DNA from: an uncultured Lachnospiraceae bacterium
Lineage (GTDB): Bacteria > Bacillota > Clostridia > Lachnospirales > Lachnospiraceae
Assembly (NCBI GenBank): GCA_902775555.1
Contig: CACYMQ010000037.1
Span: forward strand, 1 to 42,506
DNA: 42,506 nt
Reading direction: 5' to 3'
Made by a program: the position numbers and the translations under genes
In this document: piece by piece, positions 8,195 through 16,999 of the stretch
Layout of the letters: each line of letters starts with the position of its first letter
How positions within the stretch are numbered: position 1 is the stretch's first letter
Notes under the pieces: model-generated
Told to the model about the DNA's origin: nothing
Databases searched by the model: none
The model's input: the letters and a program-made list of their open reading frames with translations, nothing else

Positions 8195-9673
8195 ATGATG
8201 AATTTACTGGAAGAATCGATAGTTTATGCAACGGTCATGTATCAGGGTAAGGTGCGTAAGTTCAAAGGCGTTCCTTTTATCCTTCATCCTATGGAGGTCG
8301 CCCAGATCCTGGCCACCATGACAGATGATCAGGAAGTGCTGGCGGCCGGTATCCTTCATGATATCCTGGAAGAAACCTCAGGCACACTTCAGGATATTGA
8401 AAAAAGATTCGGAAAAAGAGTCGCCATGATCGTTGCATCCGAGTCCGAAAATGATTATCCCGGTGAAGACCGGTGCGCTACATGGAAGAGGCGTAAGGAA
8501 GAATCGCTGAAGGTTCTTAAAAACAGCAATGATATCGGCGTACAGATGCTATGGCTTGCGGATAAGCTGGCAAATATGCGTTCCCTTGCAAGGATCTACT
8601 CCGAACAGGGGGAAGCATTATGGAAGAGCCTTCATCAGAGCGATCCGGAGGAGCATTGCTGGTATTACAGGACCGTTGCCGAGATCGTTGAACTACAGCT
8701 CAATAAGACAGGTGCATTTAAGGAACTCGTCAAGCATATCAATTTCATCTGGCCCGGGACCTTTGATTCCGACAAGGCCCGGTACAAAAAATATAAGGAA
8801 GTATCCGTGGACGGATGCAAAATGCTCGGCCGGGGCGCCAAAGGAGAAGTATATCGCTTTGATGATGAGTTGATCATTAAAGTTTATAATCAGAATAATA
8901 CCTATCATGATGTGGAACAGGAGATTGCGCTCAGCAGAAAAGCCTTTATCCTGGGCATCCCGACAGCGATATCCTTCGGTATCGTGTCGGTTGGCAGGCA
9001 GTACGGATCCATGTATGAGCTGGTGGAATCAGACACGGTTTCGGTATGTCTGTCCCGAAATCCCGGTCAGGTTGATTTCTACGCAAAAATGATGGCGGAT
9101 CTTGCCCGGACGATCCATAACACCGAAGTGACCGATGAGGACGGTTTCCCGGATGCGGTGGACCGAATGACCGGCTATATCAAAAGAGGCATTGCCTATG
9201 AAAGCGAAGAACTGGCCGAGAAGTGCCTCCGGCTTGTGGAGACGATCCCGAAGATGACCACTCTGGTGCATGGAGATTTCCATACCGGAAATGTGTTCGT
9301 ACAAAACGGAGAACCGCTTCTTATCGATATGGACCGGCTCTCCACCGGTCATCCCCTTGTTGATATCAGCGGGATTTATTACTTTTATGTATTACTGGGT
9401 GAAGATGATCCTTCCGTTGTGGAGGATTTCATGGGATTTTCCTATCAGACCGCAACTGTTTTCTATGATCGTTTCCTGAAGCATTACCTGAACACGGAAG
9501 ATGAGGGAAAGATCAAAGAGGTAACGGAGAAGGCGGCCCTCCTCGGTTATATCCGGCTGATCCACAAGATCCATAAAAACCCGGAGATCACCGAAACAGA
9601 TCAGCGGATCATCAACCGTTGTCTTGAGAAGATCACGGTCATGGTTGACAAGCTGACATCACTGAACTTTTAA
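8195..9673 (+). CDS. Fusion of SpoT-like HD hydrolase domain and APH/choline-kinase-type phosphotransferase
   Basis: 492 residues. The N-terminal part (~1-165) resembles the HD hydrolase module of RelA/SpoT and MESH1 proteins: ATVMYQGKVRKFKGVPFILHPMEVAQIL, then LHDILEETSGT (the HD pair) and LWLADKLANMRSL. The C-terminal part (~205-490) is an APH/Bud32-like kinase fold: LGRGAKGEVYRFDDELIIKVY (glycine loop and Lys), HGDFHTGNVFV (catalytic loop) and LIDMDRLSTGHPLVDIS (Mg-binding D). No (p)ppGpp synthetase or ACT domain is present. The second ATG at 8198 is an equally possible start; AAGGTGG lies about 13 bases upstream. Likely substrates are a nucleotide for the HD part and a small alcohol or amine for the kinase part, but neither is shown. 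It should not be read as aminoglycoside resistance. Confidence 0.85.
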   Translation: MMNLLEESIVYATVMYQGKVRKFKGVPFILHPMEVAQILATMTDDQEVLAAGILHDILEETSGTLQDIEKRFGKRVAMIVASESENDYPGEDRCATWKRRKEESLKVLKNSNDIGVQMLWLADKLANMRSLARIYSEQGEALWKSLHQSDPEEHCWYYRTVAEIVELQLNKTGAFKELVKHINFIWPGTFDSDKARYKKYKEVSVDGCKMLGRGAKGEVYRFDDELIIKVYNQNNTYHDVEQEIALSRKAFILGIPTAISFGIVSVGRQYGSMYELVESDTVSVCLSRNPGQVDFYAKMMADLARTIHNTEVTDEDGFPDAVDRMTGYIKRGIAYESEELAEKCLRLVETIPKMTTLVHGDFHTGNVFVQNGEPLLIDMDRLSTGHPLVDISGIYYFYVLLGEDDPSVVEDFMGFSYQTATVFYDRFLKHYLNTEDEGKIKEVTEKAALLGYIRLIHKIHKNPEITETDQRIINRCLEKITVMVDKLTSLNF

Positions 9674-9685
9674 CCATTGAAAAAG

Positions 9686-9707
9686 TCCCGCTCCGGCGGG
9701 ATTTTTT
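9686..9707 (+). terminator. Rho-independent terminator after the HD/APH gene
   Basis: TCCCGC / GCGGGA stem with tetraloop TCCG followed by six T, starting 13 bases after the stop. Confidence 0.9.
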
Positions 9708-9718
9708 ACATTTCACAT

Positions 9719-9747
9719 TTGTTTTTATTCAGAGAATCAAGTATAAT
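9719..9747 (+). promoter_or_regulatory. Sigma-A-type promoter for the diguanylate cyclase gene
   Basis: TTGTTT (9719-9724), 17-bp spacer and a perfect TATAAT (9742-9747), 44 bases before the start codon and directly after a terminator. Confidence 0.7.
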
Positions 9748-9791
9748 TGAGTATGGGTTTTTTTATGTATTTTTAACAAGGATGTAACAAA

Positions 9792-10877
9792 ATGCTGAAA
9801 GAATACATTTTGCAAAACTGGTCACTTATCCTGCTCCTGCTTGCTTTTGCAGTTCTGCTCCGAACAACGGTATTTCTGAATAAAAAAACCATAATGCATA
9901 TGTATGCCCTGATCTGTGGGCTGTTTCTCTTTTCGGTCATCGTCTTTTGGGAGTTTTACCTGGAAGAGCATGGCGGATCCACGGATGCAAGGCTTGTTCT
10001 GATGGCTGTCCGATACAGCGCAACGCCGCTCATCATCACCATGATCATCTGCGCACTGGCAAATGACATAAGGTGGTTTGTCTTCCTGCCTGCCTTCGGT
10101 CTGACCATTCTGGATCTTATCTCGATCCCCACGGGTATCATCTTCGGACTTGACGCCGAAGGAAAACTGCAACGCGGCGTTCTGGGATATCTGCCGTATA
10201 CCCTGGTGGGCGCCTACTCCATATTGTTGGTCTATATCCTGGTGAAGAGAAGCAACCGGCGGGCCACGGAGATCTTCCCGATCCTTTTTCTCTGTTTTGC
10301 CTTCATATCCGGGCTGATCCTTCCGTTTTTGCTTGGGAAAGACTATTCGAAGATCTTCTGCGTGACCATTGTTATCGCCCTTTTTGTATACTATGTGTTC
10401 TCGATCCTTCAGATGACGGATAAGGATCCGCTGACGGGACTGCTCAACCGTCAGGCATTTTACGCCTCGGTGGGGCAGGATGCCAGGAATGTGCATGCTC
10501 TTGTATCCATCGATATGAATGGTCTCAAAACCATCAATGATACCGGAGGACATGATGCCGGGGACAAAGCGCTGAGGACCGTATCCGGCTGCTTCCAGCA
10601 GGCAGTCAGGTCAAGGCAGATGGCATACAGGATCGGCGGTGATGAATTCGTGATCGTCTGCAGCCGGGGGTCCGAGGAAGAGGTAAAGGAACTGATCGCC
10701 CGTGTTCGAAGAAATCTCTCCGGGACCGAGTACCATTGCGCGATAGGCTATAGTTTTTCTCGGGACGGATCAAAAACCATCGATGAGATGATGAAGGAAT
10801 CGGATGAACAGATGTATACCGATAAGGACCGGTTCTATTCGAGCCATGAAAATAATGGCCGGAGACGGAAAATATGA
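9792..10877 (+). CDS. Membrane diguanylate cyclase (seven-TM sensor plus GGDEF)
   Basis: 361 residues. Seven hydrophobic helices (~10-30, 36-53, 72-90, 94-115, 134-153, 163-183, 187-207) form an N-terminal 7TM sensor. A GGDEF domain follows: DPLTGLLNRQAF, VSIDMNGLKTINDTGGHDAGD and RIGGDEF (motif at 282-286). The signature is intact, so synthesis of cyclic di-GMP from two GTP is expected. The inhibitory I-site (RxxD, just before the motif) is absent: that position reads RQMA, so product feedback by this site is not predicted. The N-terminus faces an unknown signal. It has its own promoter. The nearest c-di-GMP hydrolase is the EAL gene at 19626. Confidence 0.92.
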   Translation: MLKEYILQNWSLILLLLAFAVLLRTTVFLNKKTIMHMYALICGLFLFSVIVFWEFYLEEHGGSTDARLVLMAVRYSATPLIITMIICALANDIRWFVFLPAFGLTILDLISIPTGIIFGLDAEGKLQRGVLGYLPYTLVGAYSILLVYILVKRSNRRATEIFPILFLCFAFISGLILPFLLGKDYSKIFCVTIVIALFVYYVFSILQMTDKDPLTGLLNRQAFYASVGQDARNVHALVSIDMNGLKTINDTGGHDAGDKALRTVSGCFQQAVRSRQMAYRIGGDEFVIVCSRGSEEEVKELIARVRRNLSGTEYHCAIGYSFSRDGSKTIDEMMKESDEQMYTDKDRFYSSHENNGRRRKI

Positions 10878-10944
10878 TCACAGGACAATGTGAATTCATA
10901 CAGGAACCATTAACCAATCCATAAAAGAAGGGAGAATAACAACC

Positions 10945-11085
10945 ATGAACAATGAGAACAAGAGAAAAAAAGATAACAAAGAGATTTCGGTACCGCTTCT
11001 TGCTTTTACTTTTTTCTATTCTGTCGGTATCTATATCGTACTCCTGGGATTCTATTTCTGGCACTGGCATAAGCAGGATAAGTGA
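10945..11085 (+). CDS. Small single-pass membrane protein, 46 residues
   Basis: ATG 10945 is preceded by AGGGAG about ten bases upstream. The product has a strongly charged start (MNNENKRKKDNKE) and one hydrophobic helix (~15-40, VPLLAFTFFYSVGIY...), ending WHWHKQDK. The positive N-terminus suggests N-in topology. No homologue is recognised. It sits 67 bp after the diguanylate cyclase and before a hairpin/T-rich region, so it may be the last gene of that transcript. Codon structure, RBS and hydrophobic pattern support a real gene; the role is unknown. Confidence 0.6.
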   Translation: MNNENKRKKDNKEISVPLLAFTFFYSVGIYIVLLGFYFWHWHKQDK

Positions 11086-11089
11086 CCCT

Positions 11090-11149
11090 CCTTTCCTTCC
11101 GGAAAGGAAGGTCATATGAAAAGAGGCGGACTTCCATCTCTCTTTTTTT
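11090..11149 (+). terminator. Likely terminator region after the small membrane protein
   Basis: Two hairpins: CCTTTCC/GGAAAGG (loop TTCC, 11090-11107) without a T run, then AAAAGAG/CTCTTTT (11119-11146) leading into a seven-T tract. The second is A/U-rich with a long loop, so efficiency is uncertain. Confidence 0.45.
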
Positions 11150-11274
11150 AATTCGTTGCTTTCATCCATCCTATGACACTTGTGTGACACTGGATCAGCT
11201 ATAGTGACGATGGAAAAAAGTGATCTTTGAATGTGGAACAGCGATCCGGATTGGGATAGAAAAGGAGTAGAACC

Positions 11275-14200
11275 ATGCCACGACCAAATAAATTCACTAC
11301 AAAAGAAGAAGCCATGAACACTGCCACGGCACATTTGAAGCTGCAGGGGCAGGATGCCGTGTGGCTTCAGGAGAAGATGGAAACCGTCACCAATGCCATG
11401 GGGTACCGGCTCAACACGCGGGCTTCCGTGGATAATGCACTTCGTCTGTATCTGATCGCAGATAAAGGATATACCCTGGAACAGGCACTTCGGATCAGTG
11501 AGACGGACCCTGAGGAACTGAAGACACAGTTTCAGGACTTCTTTGATAAGTATGCGGATGAGAGCAAGACTCCCGAAGAGAATCTGCATCTGTTGGGCGA
11601 CATGCACAGAAGAGCCTTTGAGGCCATCTGTGACTTTCGATTACCCGATTTTTCCAACGTCCGTTCCGTAAAGGATCTCTATCAGATCCAGGAGTTTTTA
11701 CAGGGGCTTGGCAATCTTGCCACTGATTACCTGCAGGATTCGGATCTGATCAGGCGACCGGAGCAGCGGGTGGCGTACTATGCAGGTGCGGGCGGAAAGG
11801 CCAAGATCGAAAAACTGCATGCCCATGTGAATTCCCTCGTTCATACCCTGCCGGATCTGATGGTGAATCTGGAGCATCCCGAATGGAAATACACACCGAA
11901 GGTAAATGCGGAGCTGTTCAGTCATATCAAACGGAAACTGAACGATATCTCCGGGAAGAAGATCGGAGAGGTTAACCGTCTGTTCCATCATGAGACAAGA
12001 GCCATGCAGACGATGATGCATGAGCAGGACACCTTTGGTCCGGACGAATTCATTCCGGACAATGGCATGAGCCAGTATCAGCAGTATCTGGAAGGCCGGA
12101 GGAATCATATCCCTCCGTCACCGGAGACAGATTCACTCATTCAGAGTTATACGAATGACGAGAAGACGGAGGAAACCGGGCAGATCCGACGGCTGGTCAA
12201 CCGGGATATCCTGGGCGAAAATACTCTGGACGGGTATCTTGACGTACTGAACCCGGAGCATGCCTATGCAGAGGACCTTTTTACGATCCCTAAGGAGGAG
12301 CAGGATCAGCTGCAGCGGACCTACTTTCAGCTGTTCTATACCACTTTTTCCAATTCCGCTATGTTCCAGAATTATGAGATCGTAGAGGATGAATTTGATA
12401 TGATCCGGATCCGTGGCGGAGAGTCGATCCGCCAGTTGGTGGACCGGAAATATCCGGAGGCGGATGCAGAGACGAAGTACCGCGCCATGATGATGGAAAC
12501 CGTGCGCCATACACTGACGGACGGTATCAAAGTGCTGGATGTCCGGACAAATGACCGGGGAGAGTATGAACTTGATGAGGGCGTGGTCCTCCAGGCAAGA
12601 TCGGATCAGGATCTGGCAGCGGAGCAGACGAAACAGATGGAGCAGGAACTCACGGCTACGAGAGAAACACGTCTTGCCCTGTTCCGAAACGCAGACGGAA
12701 ATATCATTTCTTCCGTGGATCAGCTGAGCGAAGAGCAGCTTGCAACCGCAGAGCAGATCTTTGACAGGGTCTATGGTCCGACGATCAATTCCCGCGACAC
12801 AAGAAATTATCGTTTGGAACAGCCGGAGTGGGTTCCGACTGAGGATTTCTTCCGTGTAGGCGGTATTTCCCTGAAAGACTATTTGGGGAAGGAAAAGTAT
12901 AATGCCCTTTCCCAAAAGGGTGACAGAGCCATCATGGCCGAGATCCTCAGGCTGAGCACGGATCCCGCCGTACCGCTGACCTATGTTCAGATCGGTTACG
13001 ATCCGGAAGGGGATACCTATGTCCGCCGTGATCCGGTACACATCATGGACATGCAGGATCGTCAGCATGTCATCGATACGCATCCTTATCTTGCCACTGT
13101 TCGGAATTATAAGATGTGGGCAAAGGGTGTCTACGGGGAGGAGTATACCTCCCAATTGAATGACCGGATCTGGGATGATATGTACCAGCAGGAACTGCAT
13201 AAAGCATCCCGTGAAGGACTTGTTGCAGAGGACCGGATCATTTCCACCGAAACACTTATGAAAGAGTCGGAGGATCCGGATATTCCGACAGTTGCCGAGT
13301 TTTTGGGCGTCCAGACCATTTACGGACCGAAACCCAGATTCGTTAAGGAATGGTGCGGAAGCATAGACGGATCCAATGCAACGTATACGAATTCAGAATT
13401 CGTAAAGTATATGGATGATCTCCCCCAGGGACAGTTTTCAGACATGGAATTCACCCTGGTGGCTTATCTTATGGCCTTATCACCCAAGGTCGTAACAGCA
13501 GATATGGCGAAGGATGTACCGCAGGACATGATGAGTCATGAACTGAAGGTTATGGGCTCAAACACCATGTGGACTCTTGATATCAACAAGGAGTTCCTGC
13601 ATGCAAGACCGACGATCGGAAAGAGTTTCTTCGAAGATGCGGTTCGACCGGCGCGGCATGCTGCCTCCCGGCTGATCGGTGAACTCGAGGCCGGAAATCC
13701 CGGGGAGCTTTCAACGATCATGGCTGAAAGCCTGACTGAACTGGTCAATGGCACTTTCCGTCTTCAGAACTATGATAAACCCGAAGGAACAGCGGCGCAG
13801 CAGCTGCATTTGATCCATGAGATCTCCAAACTCCTTGAGAAGAACCGGGTGCTGGGCGACGCCGTATATGGGAAGCTGGATCCCGCGGTTCGCGAGGAAA
13901 TGGGTACGCTCATCCGCCTGAAGGAAGTGATGGATGATTCGCTTCATGCCAAAGCACGATTGGAACGGGCGGATAAGGAAGGGATTCCCGTCACTCCGGA
14001 AGAACGGACAGAACTGGACCGGAAGATCAATGCGTATGCGGCTTACGCCAATCTGTGGATCGATTCCGCAAATGTGTATCGTAAGACGCCTGAATATACC
14101 GCAATGGATTCGGAATTGAACAGGATCATGACAACCCGGATCATGAAGAACCCGGGAAGCGATGCACCGATGAAGGTGTACTCAAACGCTCTGCTGAAAT

Positions 14201-16965
14201 ATGAGACAGATCACATGAAGGTCCCGAAGGAGATAAAGGATATCCTTTTTTCAGATCACCCTCTGGATATCGGAAATAAGCTCGGGGATTCGGTGAAACG
14301 TCTCACGGACTATTATAAACAGAACTATGATCTGTATATCCGGTCGAAGCAGCTGCTGGGAACCGGTCAGAGATACCGGGAGGACCTGACGCCGGAGCAG
14401 TGTCGAAATGCCACGCGTGACCTGCCCTTCAGCAGGGAACGTCTTTCCCGGATGTCCGAGATCGTGGAGAAGAATCTGCTGGGACAGAACAGGGGCAGGA
14501 TCAAGGACGCATATAATCGGATTGCCCGTGAAAAGGGCTGGCCGGAGATCAGCGAGGTTAAAACCGACGGAACCACCGTCTCGATCGATGATCCGGACAG
14601 GTTCAAGGCTTATTTTGATATCGTCATGGAAGAGATCCGCCGGAATCCGAGAAAGTTTGCGGGAATAGAGGAGAAGTTGGATCAGATCCTGCATGTAGCG
14701 GAGAAGGATCCCAAAGAGAATATGATGTATCCGATGCAGCGAAGGATCCTTGAGATAAAGAACGCGAACAGAGATCTTCCCGCTGCAGACCGGGAAATGC
14801 TGGAAGGCTTGAATTCTGACCTTGCAGAAGTAAAGACAGAGATCGTGGATAAATTCTGTGAGGCAAATAGTATATCCTATAGTTCCTACCTGCAGGAAGA
14901 AGGTATGCTCCGTCATTCGGAAGGCTTTGATCCGGCGACGAGATCCTTCGGTGGCATGCTGGAAACGAGAAAGGTATCGGATGATGATCTGGAGATCCAG
15001 GTGATCAGGCAGGATAACCGCGATACCATAAAAAAACTGATGGATGAACCGCCGCAGATGACGGGAGCAACGAGTGAGATCGCGCTTTCGATCCTCTATC
15101 AGATGGAATATTATAATATGTTCCGGAGCGGATCCAACATGGAGGAAGGGCATAAGATCTACAGTCACATGGGAACTGCGCTTGGACGTCAGAATCTTAA
15201 GGCGGCAGTGGAGAGCGGTGACATCGACAGGATCCGTGAAGCCCGAAATGCATATCAGGAAGCCTATGAGAAGGAATCCCTGGTATTCCAGACAGTAAAG
15301 GAAGCCTTCGGTCCGGATGCCGGGATCCCCGACAATATGGATACGGTGAGAGAACCTCTGGTACCACCGGAATTCTCGCTGGATCCCGTCACGGACAGCC
15401 GGATGAACGGACTGTTCCTCGTGGGAACAACTGCAAAAAAAATGGGCGCATCTTTAAAGGATTATGTTACGAATCCCGGCAAGGTGATCATGCATGATAT
15501 TAAGACCAAACTTAAGGCAAACGGATTCTCCTCCATGGTTCCCAAAGGAACCAACTTTGTGGACAGTATCAATATTCTCTATGATAAGGGAGCGGATGAG
15601 GCACATGATCAGAAGATCTATGGAAAGGTCTTCGGCAACGGTATAAGTCCCGACCTTTATCTTACCCGTGCCATGGGCGGTTTTATCACATTGGAGTCGG
15701 ATCCGGCGAAAAAGAAAGCCCTTTTTGCATATCAGAGAAAGATAGGAATGCTGGCGGAAGCGGCAGTGACACGTGAGATTGCATACTCCACATGTATCTA
15801 TAGCATGCTGAATCCGAATGGAAATGCCGGCGAGAAGGATATAGAACGGCTGAAGGAAGGATTAAAGCAGGCATATCTGGAAGGGACCGGGATCCGCAAG
15901 GACCATCTGCCGCTGGCGTATACCGCGGAAGACGGTGTGGAGAAGGAACGACCTGCAAAGTATGAAGATATTTTAAGCCAGAAGGATCAGTATAATAAGC
16001 TGAAGGATCTGTATAAGAAGAACCTTGAATCGGCAAAGGGTTCGAATATGGATGCGCCGAAGCTGATCATTCAGGAGACCATGTTTGACTATCTGATGGC
16101 CCATCCCGAGGACCGCAATAAGAAGGAGTATAAGGAGCTGGAGAAGCTGGCAATGAATGCTGACCGGCAGATGGGCCTCACCCAGCCGGAGGATCCTGCA
16201 GAGAGAGAGAAGATGCCGAAGGCAGTCTATTTGAAATGGAAGCAGGATCTTCAGGCTGAGATGCGGAATATGGAGAATGCTCTTCGTACAACGGACCTGG
16301 AACTGAACAGGGATATCCGGGAGCTGCAGAACAGTGCCCAGGCAGGACTCCGGAAACCGAATCCGGACAGGAAAAACGTTTGGGACAAGATGGAAGAGAT
16401 CGAGACCATGGTTCAGAACCGCCAGAAGGAGCTTTTGGAATCCTGGCATAAAAGAGAGATCACGGACTCCTATTTCATGACCAGATATAATGATCTTCAG
16501 GAGGTTCTGAGGAGCCCCTTTAAAGAGCCGAAGAATCCGCCGAAACTTACGGATGAAAAGAATCCTGCACTATATGAGAAGGATATGTCACGGATCAACC
16601 GGAGGATCAACTTTAACTTCGGAAACGGTCGGTTTAAGAGTTTGGAGAGCTTTAAGGAATGGAAGCTCAGTCAGCCGGATATCAACCGAAATCTTTTTGC
16701 GGCTTTTCCCGAGGTTGAGTGGAAGATTCTATACAATTCTGAGCTTTACAGAAGTTCCATAGCCCAAAAGGGAACACCCGGATGGGTACAGCAAAAGCAG
16801 GCCCAGGCGAAAACGATCATTCAAAAACACAGGACTGCAAGAGCAAAGGCAGAGCAGGCAGAACAAAACCGTTTGAATGCCGGGGAAATGAATGAAAAGA
16901 ACATGCAGGGCAGAAAGGTCATTAAACGGCCTGTAAAACTGAAATTCATGCCGGGCAAGGGTTAA
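11275..16965 (+). CDS. Giant soluble protein of unknown function, 1896 residues
   Basis: ATG 11275 follows a strong AAAGGAG. I recognise no domain. What can be seen: no signal peptide and no TM helix; high charge with many Glu, Lys, Arg, Asp and Met; only about five Cys (for example AICDF, EWCGS, EQCRN, KFCEA, STCIY); and long stretches likely to be alpha-helical, some heptad-like near the C-terminus (~1600-1700 and 1820-1870). The N-terminus begins MPRPNKFTTKEEA and the last ~30 residues are very basic (GRKVIKRPVKLKFMPGKG). Obvious internal repeats are not apparent. It begins ~190 bp after the preceding small gene and is followed at 34 bp by the cotH-like gene, so the two may be co-transcribed. 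A cytoplasmic scaffold, a non-classically secreted protein or a toxin-like effector are all possible; none is supported directly. Confidence 0.9.
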   Translation: MPRPNKFTTKEEAMNTATAHLKLQGQDAVWLQEKMETVTNAMGYRLNTRASVDNALRLYLIADKGYTLEQALRISETDPEELKTQFQDFFDKYADESKTPEENLHLLGDMHRRAFEAICDFRLPDFSNVRSVKDLYQIQEFLQGLGNLATDYLQDSDLIRRPEQRVAYYAGAGGKAKIEKLHAHVNSLVHTLPDLMVNLEHPEWKYTPKVNAELFSHIKRKLNDISGKKIGEVNRLFHHETRAMQTMMHEQDTFGPDEFIPDNGMSQYQQYLEGRRNHIPPSPETDSLIQSYTNDEKTEETGQIRRLVNRDILGENTLDGYLDVLNPEHAYAEDLFTIPKEEQDQLQRTYFQLFYTTFSNSAMFQNYEIVEDEFDMIRIRGGESIRQLVDRKYPEADAETKYRAMMMETVRHTLTDGIKVLDVRTNDRGEYELDEGVVLQARSDQDLAAEQTKQMEQELTATRETRLALFRNADGNIISSVDQLSEEQLATAEQIFDRVYGPTINSRDTRNYRLEQPEWVPTEDFFRVGGISLKDYLGKEKYNALSQKGDRAIMAEILRLSTDPAVPLTYVQIGYDPEGDTYVRRDPVHIMDMQDRQHVIDTHPYLATVRNYKMWAKGVYGEEYTSQLNDRIWDDMYQQELHKASREGLVAEDRIISTETLMKESEDPDIPTVAEFLGVQTIYGPKPRFVKEWCGSIDGSNATYTNSEFVKYMDDLPQGQFSDMEFTLVAYLMALSPKVVTADMAKDVPQDMMSHELKVMGSNTMWTLDINKEFLHARPTIGKSFFEDAVRPARHAASRLIGELEAGNPGELSTIMAESLTELVNGTFRLQNYDKPEGTAAQQLHLIHEISKLLEKNRVLGDAVYGKLDPAVREEMGTLIRLKEVMDDSLHAKARLERADKEGIPVTPEERTELDRKINAYAAYANLWIDSANVYRKTPEYTAMDSELNRIMTTRIMKNPGSDAPMKVYSNALLKYETDHMKVPKEIKDILFSDHPLDIGNKLGDSVKRLTDYYKQNYDLYIRSKQLLGTGQRYREDLTPEQCRNATRDLPFSRERLSRMSEIVEKNLLGQNRGRIKDAYNRIAREKGWPEISEVKTDGTTVSIDDPDRFKAYFDIVMEEIRRNPRKFAGIEEKLDQILHVAEKDPKENMMYPMQRRILEIKNANRDLPAADREMLEGLNSDLAEVKTEIVDKFCEANSISYSSYLQEEGMLRHSEGFDPATRSFGGMLETRKVSDDDLEIQVIRQDNRDTIKKLMDEPPQMTGATSEIALSILYQMEYYNMFRSGSNMEEGHKIYSHMGTALGRQNLKAAVESGDIDRIREARNAYQEAYEKESLVFQTVKEAFGPDAGIPDNMDTVREPLVPPEFSLDPVTDSRMNGLFLVGTTAKKMGASLKDYVTNPGKVIMHDIKTKLKANGFSSMVPKGTNFVDSINILYDKGADEAHDQKIYGKVFGNGISPDLYLTRAMGGFITLESDPAKKKALFAYQRKIGMLAEAAVTREIAYSTCIYSMLNPNGNAGEKDIERLKEGLKQAYLEGTGIRKDHLPLAYTAEDGVEKERPAKYEDILSQKDQYNKLKDLYKKNLESAKGSNMDAPKLIIQETMFDYLMAHPEDRNKKEYKELEKLAMNADRQMGLTQPEDPAEREKMPKAVYLKWKQDLQAEMRNMENALRTTDLELNRDIRELQNSAQAGLRKPNPDRKNVWDKMEEIETMVQNRQKELLESWHKREITDSYFMTRYNDLQEVLRSPFKEPKNPPKLTDEKNPALYEKDMSRINRRINFNFGNGRFKSLESFKEWKLSQPDINRNLFAAFPEVEWKILYNSELYRSSIAQKGTPGWVQQKQAQAKTIIQKHRTARAKAEQAEQNRLNAGEMNEKNMQGRKVIKRPVKLKFMPGKG

Positions 16966-16999
16966 AAGCACATACAGGTTTTATTACAGGAGATGCATT

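Noticed and set aside
8195-9673. Aminoglycoside-resistance phosphotransferase
   Set aside because: Only the kinase fold is shared; the HD fusion and chromosomal context point to another substrate.
11170-11215. Promoter for the giant gene (TTGTGT ... TATAGT)
   Set aside because: The two boxes are only 14 bp apart, or 20 bp with another -35 choice, so no convincing pair could be assigned.
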